From contig OY744466.1 of the NCBI GenBank assembly GCA_963556145.1, forward strand, positions 4,340,001 to 4,404,000: DNA of 64,000 nt, given 5' to 3'. A model generated the notes under the pieces. The model searched no databases, was not told where the DNA came from, and saw only the letters and a program-made list of their open reading frames with translations. A program made the position numbers and the translations under genes. This DNA comes from Hygrocybe punicea. Lineage: Eukaryota > Basidiomycota > Agaricomycetes > Agaricales > Hygrophoraceae. This document shows, in pieces, positions 57,561 to 64,000 of the stretch (its first letter is position 1; each line of letters begins with the position of its first letter).

Positions 57561-60500
57561 AGAAGCAACGTGAAATGCAAGAGGCCACGATCGCACGACT
57601 CGAGAATGATGTATGCGTATGTAAACAATTTGATAATGTTTTCATCAAACTCAAAGTCCTCCGCAACGACCTGAGACAAATAGCGAAACCAGAGCCGAAA
57701 GAGGAAAGCAACACGTGGCAAGATACCCATGTTGCAGATGAAGAAAAGAAACCAATTCCCTCGAAGGAGAAAAGAAAAACAACAATTGAATCTGAATTCA
57801 ATGCGATGGAAACGATCGTTGCTATTCGCTCGACCACAATGGGTTATGCCCTTGACCTCCTAAATGATTTTGACATCTACGATCGATGGACGGAAAAGAT
57901 ATCACCAGGATTGATCTTATCACTCAATCAACGACCCATCACAGAAGCAGTACAATGGCTGGTACAAAATATGCCACAAGATCCACCACAAGAACCACGA
58001 ACATTGGAATCATTACGCACAATAACACAAAAGGATTCCGAGCTTTGTATGGCTTTGCTGGTCCATGGTTTTGTTTCTGTCCCTCAGGATGGACGACAAT
58101 ACCCCATGACAAGTCTGATTGATTGTGGTTGTACTATTTGTGCTATCGATGTCGGATATGTCAAAGCACATAACATCCCGACAAAACCATATTTGAACCC
58201 ATTCAATTCATACATGAGCGATGGAACACAACCAAAGACAGGACAAATTACGGAATACTGCGAGTTACAAATGCGTCTTGGAGATCATCAAGAGTTACTT
58301 CGTTTCGCCGTAACAACATTGGCGAAAATGGATATTTTCCTTGGTTATGATTGGTTGAAGAAACATAACCCAGAAATCGATTGGCGCGAAAACGAAATCA
58401 AGTTCTCGCGATGTCTTTCTGGTTGTGGCATACCATCAACAATACGATCAACCAAATTCAATACCGTAGTCTGGGAACGACCTCTCTGGTTCGACCAAGT
58501 AATGGAAGAGACAATGGATCTGGCACATTTTCGTTCCTTTATGACGAAGTCGACGGAACTTGCTATAAAGGCACAAGAACAACAGAAAGAAAAGACATTT
58601 GAAGAGTTGGTCCCAGAGACATATCATAAATATCGTGACGTATTTGAACCATCCGGTTTTGATGAACTGCCAGCACGAAAGCCATGGGACCACGCGATTA
58701 CATTGAAACCGGATGCGCCAGATCATCATGATTGCAAGCTTTATCCTTTATCGCCAAGTGAAAAAGAACATCTTGACAAATTCCTTGACGAAAATCTGAA
58801 GACAGGACGAATCCGACCATCAAAATCACCATACGCTTCTCCTTTTTTCTTTGTGTCGAAGAAAGATGCAGCTGAACGACGACCGATACAAGACTATCGA
58901 TGGCTGAACTCATGGACAATCGATGATAAATATCCATTACCATTGATTAACGACATCATCAACCAATTAGCGGAAGCAAAATACTTCACAAAACTCGACG
59001 TACGATGGGGATTCAATAATGTCTGCATCAAAGAAGGCGATGAGCATAAAGCCACCTTTTTGACACCAAAGGGTTTGTTCGAACCAACAGTTATGTTTTT
59101 TGAACTGAAGAACTCACCACCGACATTTCAACGACTGATGAACCATGTCTTCCGATACGAAATACGTGAAGGATGGCTATTGGTGTACATGGATGACATC
59201 CTGATCTTCTCAAAGTCACTTGAGGAAAACCAAAGACGAACAAAACAAGTCTTGAAGATTTTCCGCGAAAACAATCTATTCTTGAAGCCAAAGAAATGTA
59301 CATTCGACAAAGAAAAAGTCGATTATCTCGGTCTTATCGTCGGACATGGTCAAGTTCAAATGGATCCAATCAAAACCAACGCTATCACTGATTGGCCAGT
59401 TCCAACAAACCAAACCGAACTTCAACGTTTCATTGGTTTTCTAAACTTTTATCGTCGTTTTGTTGAGAATTTCTCACAGATTGCAAGTCCGTTACACAAA
59501 TTAATGGGAAAAGCAAAATGGGATTGGACCGAGGAACAACAAAACGCATTCGATCGTCTGAAGACCATCATAACGACCGACCCAATTCTCGTTTTACCTG
59601 TCCCTGACAAGAAATTCACCATCGAATACGATGCATCAGATTATGCAATTGGTGCCATCTTATCGCAAGAACAACCCGATGGTCTTTTCCGTCCTGTAGC
59701 TTATATGTCAACAACAATGACACCGGCCAAACAAAATTACCAGATCTTCAACAAAGAATTGCTCGCAATAATACAGAGTTTTGAAGAATGGCGACAATTC
59801 CTCCTCAGCGCAAAAGAACAGATCGATGTCTTTACCGATCATCGGAACTTGGAATATTATCGAAAACCACAAGATCTTACTCGACGACAAGCTCGCTGGA
59901 TCGCATTCCTGCAAGACTACAATTTCCGCTTATTGTATCGCAAAGGAGCACAAAACAAGAAAGCCGATCTCCTTTCACGACGTGTTGATCATAAACCAAA
60001 AGAAATGGATAATAAAGGTATGATTGGTCTTCCTGAATCACTGTTTGTTCCACCAGAACAAGCAATTCGACAAATACTCCACACATCTCCCACGAACGAT
60101 AATATTATTGCCTTACACCACGACAATCCCATCGCTGGCCATCCCGGCCATGATAAGACAATCGAGCTGATTTCACGAACAACGACATGGCCAACCATAT
60201 GAGAAGATGTAGAACGGTATATCGCTGGTTGTACCGAATGTCAACAAAATAAACCACGACGTGGAAAACAACTTGGACAACTTTTCCCGCATGATGTGCC
60301 ACCATACAACTGGCATATGATTTCTGTCGACATGATTGGTCCCTTACCGGAATCACATGGCTTTGACGCCATTCTAGTCGTTGTCGACAAACGATCGAAA
60401 CATCCCATATTCATCGCCACAAATACGACATTGACATCGGAAGGATGGGCACGATTATTCCATGATCACGTCTTCAAGCGCTTTGGCATGCCACGTTTCG

Positions 60501-61213
60501 TCATCTTAGATCGCGGCTCTGTTTTCGTTTCACGATTCATTACCGAGTTATACTCCTTGATCGGCATCAAAGGACGACCGACAACAGCATATCATCCACG
60601 TGCCGATGGACAGACAGAACGAATGAACCAAGAACTCGAAATCTTTCTTCGTTTCTTCACTAATTATCGACAAGATGATTGGCATGAATGGCTTGCCCTC
60701 GCGGAATTTGCATTGGCCAATCGTGAATCTTCTGCGATCAAAACTTCTCCTTTCTTCGCGACACAAGGGCAACATCCATGGACAGGCCTCGAACTCGACA
60801 CACATACGCCCATCACAAATGAAGCCGTTCATGATTTCGTCACACGAATGAAGACGATACAACAAAAGATCGGCGAAATAGCGGATGTAACGAAGCAGAC
60901 AATGAAGGATAAGTATGACAGTCATGTCAAGAAAATTGTCTTTTCCCCTGGTGACAAAGTCTGGCTAAATGGAAAGAATTTGACCACAGATCGACCCAGT
61001 AAAAAGCTCGACAATCAGAAATTCGGTCCATTCACCGTTCTTAATAAAATCAGTTCTTCATTGTACAAACTGAAATTACCGAAAACTGGAAAATCTTCCC
61101 CATATTTAACGTTGCTCTCCTTTCCCCATTCCAACCTCCTTCTCCCATCCAGCAAAAATATCATCGTCGACCCCCTCCTGAAATTATCGACAATGACGAT
61201 CATTACGAAATAG
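57557..61213 (+). pseudogene. Retrotransposon Pol: protease, RT, RNase H, integrase; one stop
   Basis: Enzymatic polyprotein. A protease-like region near 58110-58180 reads LIDCGCTICAID, with DCG where D-S/T-G is expected. Reverse transcriptase is at about 58650-59400 (RPIQDYRWLNSWTIDDKYPL, YMDD at 59186-59197). RNase H follows (EYDASDYAIGAILSQ, TDHRNLEYY, KKADLLSRR). The integrase has an HHCC finger (HPGH, CTECQ), broken by TGA at 60200-60202, and the DDE core (SVDMIGPLP, LDRGSVFVS, YHPRADGQTERMNQELE). Several conserved places are altered (FFELKNSPPTF for the usual FFGLTNSPATF). The first residue is not an ATG, in keeping with gag-pol frameshifting. The frame breaks again near 61085. Confidence 0.9.
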
Positions 61214-61839
61214 AACACATCCTTGATTCCCGTATACGACGTAACAAGTTATATTATTTGGTACATTGGCTCGATTATCCCTGCGATGAAGATTCCTGGA
61301 TCCCCGCATCCGAAACCGCATACTGCCAGGATCTCGTCAACGATTTCCATAGATTACATCCCCGTGCTCCTTCTTCATTATCTCTTCATTCCCTTTTCAC
61401 TCTCCCCCCTTCCGTTATCCCTCCTTTCTCTTCCTCTTCCATTTTACTCGCTATTTATCCACACAATGCTGCCCTCATCCTTGACGGTTCAAAAAACCAC
61501 GAATTCCGTAAATACCTCTTTCCTCCTGGCATTACACACGCATACCTCTACGAAACCGCTCCCGTTGATGCCATTACCTCCATCATTGAAATCTCTTCCC
61601 CCGTTATCGCCCCCGCCCAAATTACCGATACCACCGGATTCGGCAACCTCGATTTCAACTCCCGCAAGAAAATCTGTCCTTACGCCTTCCCAATCATCCA
61701 TTGTTTTTGCCTCCCTTCACCAATCCCCTCCGCCGCCCTTTACCATGAATATGACATTTCCACCCCACATCGTTTTTCTCTTCTTCCTTCTTCCCTTACC
61801 CGTAATCATCCCGTTAACCCCGATCACCTCGTGTATTGA
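61090..61839 (+). CDS. Pol C-terminus: chromodomain followed by ASCH-like domain
   Basis: Continues Pol in another frame after the break near 61085 (KIFPIFNVALL...). The chromodomain is at about 61195-61330 (YEIEHILDSRIRRNKLYYL, VHWLDYPCDEDSWIPASE); in chromoviruses it guides integration to marked chromatin. After a Ser/Pro-rich linker comes LLAIYPHNAALILDGSKNHE, FRKYLFPPGITHAYLYETAP and GFGNLDFNSRKK (61441-61740), which resembles the ASCH/EVE group of the PUA-like fold that binds RNA or modified DNA bases. The frame ends at 61839. Chromodomain is firm; ASCH-like is a pattern-level call. Confidence 0.6.
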   Translation, partial: KIFPIFNVALLSPFQPPSPIQQKYHRRPPPEIIDNDDHYEIEHILDSRIRRNKLYYLVHWLDYPCDEDSWIPASETAYCQDLVNDFHRLHPRAPSSLSLHSLFTLPPSVIPPFSSSSILLAIYPHNAALILDGSKNHEFRKYLFPPGITHAYLYETAPVDAITSIIEISSPVIAPAQITDTTGFGNLDFNSRKKICPYAFPIIHCFCLPSPIPSAALYHEYDISTPHRFSLLPSSLTRNHPVNPDHLVY

Positions 61840-61921
61840 TTGCCTGCCCTAATCTTCACTGTCGTATATAAAGACTGTTCTCTTTTCTTTCCTTTCTTTG
61901 CTCCTTGCCTTTGCTCCCCCC

Positions 61922-62683
61922 ATGTCTGCCTCTGCTGTTTATCTTCCTTCTTCCCCGTATTATCATCTTCTTCCTCCCCGTTTTCGTATTCCTCGTTCAA
62001 AACGCTGCCTCTGCGATCGTGGTGTTCGCTTCGCTGTCGACCTCATGCGTCCTTCTTCCTTTGGCTCCATCCACCCCACGACGTCTATCGCCCATCTTGG
62101 CGTTGACCCTTTCTTCGCCCCGCGAACCTTCTATTCCGCGCGTCCCATTGGGCCTCCCCCTCCTGCTGTTCCCCCCACTGTTCCCGTCTGGTTCACCAAC
62201 GATCCTGTCGATCCCTACCGCGAATTCATCGATTGTGCTGCCATGTATGATTCCGTTTTTCCTCCGGTTAATCGGGATGATTCCCCTTGTTCCGGGGGTA
62301 TTGTTACTTTTTACCCTGATTTAACCCCCGCTTCCGACCCCATCTCTGACTCAGCGTCACAAGACAATGTCATAACCTGGGTCCAGAACATCATCGAAGA
62401 CAATCAACGACGGTATCCCAATCCCCATGATTACCCCTGTCAACCGATCACTGCCGATACATCGTATACGCTTGTGCAAGCACTCAACAATACCGCACAG
62501 CATAATCATCGGATTAGTTGTCTGTTGACACCAGACCCACAATACAGCCGTTGGCCACCTCGTTGGCACCCCAAAACGCGTAGACCACGAAGCCAAGCAA
62601 GACGCCGTTCATCCTGGAGCTTGTCCTCCACGCAGCCACACATGACGAAGAAGCCGACCCTAAAGTTGTTCACTGGTATATAA
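61922..62683 (+). CDS. Accessory ORF extending into the 3' LTR
   Basis: ATG at 61922 (MSASAVYLPSS), 253 codons, no internal stop. The first half is Pro/Arg-rich; from 62302 it lies within the LTR (FYPDLTPASDPISDSASQDN, WVQNIIEDNQRRYPNPHDYP, QALNNTAQHNHRISCLLTP). The 5' LTR keeps the same frame open up to the nested insertion, with few amino-acid changes. No family recognised. Overlap with LTR U3 is unusual for a coding ORF. Confidence 0.5.
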   Translation: MSASAVYLPSSPYYHLLPPRFRIPRSKRCLCDRGVRFAVDLMRPSSFGSIHPTTSIAHLGVDPFFAPRTFYSARPIGPPPPAVPPTVPVWFTNDPVDPYREFIDCAAMYDSVFPPVNRDDSPCSGGIVTFYPDLTPASDPISDSASQDNVITWVQNIIEDNQRRYPNPHDYPCQPITADTSYTLVQALNNTAQHNHRISCLLTPDPQYSRWPPRWHPKTRRPRSQARRRSSWSLSSTQPHMTKKPTLKLFTGI

Positions 62684-62856
62684 TCAAGGACATTTGTAGT
62701 CAGTACCCTTAAGTTTAGTCTAGCTACTCTTCCCTTGATCGCTATAACGAATCCCAGACTCCTTCCTCTTCCCTTTGTTTGTACCTCGCTTCCCTCTTAT
62801 ACATCCTCGTTTGGTTTATTGTTGCCGGAGTTCGCTAAGAACAGCGATCCGTAACA
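62302..62856 (+). repeat. 3' LTR, 555 bp
   Basis: TGTTAC...GTAACA, preceded by a short purine run (GGGGGTA) that may be the polypurine tract, followed by the AAAAG target duplication. Confidence 0.92.
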
Positions 62857-62945
62857 AAAAGGTAAAGGAAACGACAAAGGAAGGTATTGTAAAGCAGAAT
62901 TGTCATGGTGGGTAATGGAGTCGGGATCGGAGTTGCGGAGTTGAA

Positions 62946-62992
62946 AAATGTAACAATACCCCCGGAACAAGGGCAATCGTCCCGATTAACCA
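62946..62992 (-). mobile_element. Fragment of a related LTR element, inverted
   Basis: Read in reverse it gives GGTTAATCGGGA, CCTTGTTCCGGGGGTATTGT and TACATTTTT, nearly the same as the internal end and LTR start at 62263-62320. So a related element lies beside this one in opposite orientation. Confidence 0.65.
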
Positions 62993-63335
62993 GAAGAACA
63001 AAGAACAAGGAAAAAAATACAAGGAAAGAACAGACAGTTTAACGACACTATCAAGGTCGGCAAGAAATCAAAGACAAGAAGAAGGAAAAAATGTCAGTCC
63101 AAAGGTCATCAAATCATGAATCATGAAGACATTACTGAGTTACAAGGGTTACAAAAGCAATATATTCGGGTTCGTCCAATTGTTTTTTTGTCATTTTGGA
63201 TAATCACGGGTTATTGTCGTATTGTCATTGAGTCGTCAAGGGTGTCGGGTTTGAAAGGATGTAAAGGTTGTCGGGTTCAAGGTGTTCATTGAGGGTTGTC
63301 AGTTTGAAGAGAATTAGGTGGTCGGCATTTTTGGG
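62993..63335. other. Purine-rich non-coding
   Basis: GA-rich then GT-rich sequence up to the gap. Probably decayed retroelement DNA; nothing recognised. Confidence 0.3.
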
Positions 63336-63535
63336 NNNNNNNNNNNNNNNNNNNNNNNNNNNNNNNNNNNNNNNNNNNNNNNNNNNNNNNNNNNNNNNNN
63401 NNNNNNNNNNNNNNNNNNNNNNNNNNNNNNNNNNNNNNNNNNNNNNNNNNNNNNNNNNNNNNNNNNNNNNNNNNNNNNNNNNNNNNNNNNNNNNNNNNNN
63501 NNNNNNNNNNNNNNNNNNNNNNNNNNNNNNNNNNN
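63336..63535. other. Assembly gap, 200 N
   Basis: Exactly 200 N, same placeholder length as the first gap. Confidence 0.98.
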
Positions 63536-63644
63536 GTTTTCCTTCATTTTTGTCCTTGCAGCCAACATTTCATCTGTACTATGTTTGTCTGCATTAGGCT
63601 TGAAATTTTAAATGTTGGCTCCAAGGACAAAAATGAAGGAAAAC
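63536..63644. repeat. Inverted repeat, 35-base arms, at gap edge
   Basis: Arms 63536-63570 and 63610-63644 pair with one mismatch (TCCTTGCAGCC against TCCTTGGAGCC); loop of 39 bases. The left arm starts at the first base after the gap, so it may be longer. Confidence 0.85.
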
Positions 63645-64000
63645 ACGGTATTTGTACTTCTAGCCCTTGAAAAACTGAAGAAGTTTCTCCCTACAATCTT
63701 TTTCATATGAGCTCATTTGATGGCATAATTTGACAATATCATTTTGGGTGTCAAAAAGTACTGGTTTACCTTTTGTTTCATCCACAAGTCACCAAACACT
63801 AAATATTGTCCAAATGTAATGATAGGAGTAGATAGCCCTTAAGAAATAGTACAACTTTCCCTCTATAACCATCTCAATCCATACAGTATTTCATGAGATA
63901 CAAGATTCAGCACTGGAAATTCCACCAAGTCCAAATTTCTCAATTGATGAAAAAAAATCCAGTTACTGCCATGAATTACTAAAATGGCTGTAAGACAGCT
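63645..64000. other. AT-rich non-coding
   Basis: No gene or element recognised. Confidence 0.4.

Larger units (their letters stand above)
54836..62856 (+). mobile_element. Full-length Ty3/gypsy chromovirus-type LTR retrotransposon
   Basis: LTRs begin TGTTAC and end GTAACA. The flanks are AAAAG on both sides (54831-54835, 62857-62861), a perfect 5-bp target duplication. Internal order is gag, protease, reverse transcriptase, RNase H, integrase, chromodomain, ASCH-like domain, extra ORF. Frameshifts near 56912, 57090 and 61085 and a stop at 60200-60202 disable it. LTR divergence is about 2 percent by hand count, excluding the nested insert. Position and structure are clear. Confidence 0.93.

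Overview
The window is eukaryotic nuclear DNA from a fungus, almost certainly an agaricomycete basidiomycete. Genes are cut by many very short GT-AG introns (about 45-77 nt, often with a CTAAC or CTAAT branch motif), and the families seen are typical of that group: caspase-like peptidase, F-box/leucine-rich protein, Spt5-like KOW protein, Plavaka-type transposase, OTT_1508-like deaminase and a Crinkler-like NTPase-nuclease. There are no bacterial-type operons, no CRISPR array, and I recognise no tRNA or rRNA. I rebuilt the exon models by hand, requiring frame agreement across every junction.

Layout. 1-10436: a metacaspase gene running off the left edge, a head-to-head degraded copy of it, an F-box gene, then about 4 kb of repeats and small DNA elements. 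10437-10636 is a gap of exactly 200 N. 10637-19430 repeats 1647-10436 almost base for base; this looks like two overlapping contigs placed in a row rather than a real duplication, so most features there are the same locus seen twice. 19431-25132: an interrupted gene of unknown function, an interrupted zinc-finger-like gene, and an intact Spt5-like gene. 25196-30380: DNA-element debris, a broken 2-oxoglutarate dioxygenase-like gene and a helicase fragment.

30450-48130 is the most unusual part. An apparently intact 10-exon Plavaka-type transposase (1272 aa) and an intact 627-aa deaminase-family protein lie 4 kb apart. Broken copies of both, together with an unknown gene, non-coding blocks and an 80-bp tandem repeat, recur in the next 8 kb in changed order and orientation. 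48532-51104 is an intact P-loop NTPase joined to a restriction-nuclease-like domain. 51105-54830 is repeat-rich.

54836-62856 is a full-length Ty3/gypsy chromovirus with a 5-bp target duplication (AAAAG). Its 5' LTR holds a nested solo LTR. It has an 11-nt self-priming primer site, a GGGTTTT frameshift site between gag and pol, a chromodomain followed by an ASCH-like domain, and a further ORF that runs into the 3' LTR. Several frameshifts and a stop make it non-autonomous. A second 200-N gap (63336-63535) and AT-rich sequence close the window.

A theme runs through the region: LTR differences are nearly all transitions at CpG, and several broken genes carry TGA where CGA is seen in a paralogue or expected. 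This suggests methylation-linked C-to-T decay acting on repeats next to genes for base-modifying enzymes.
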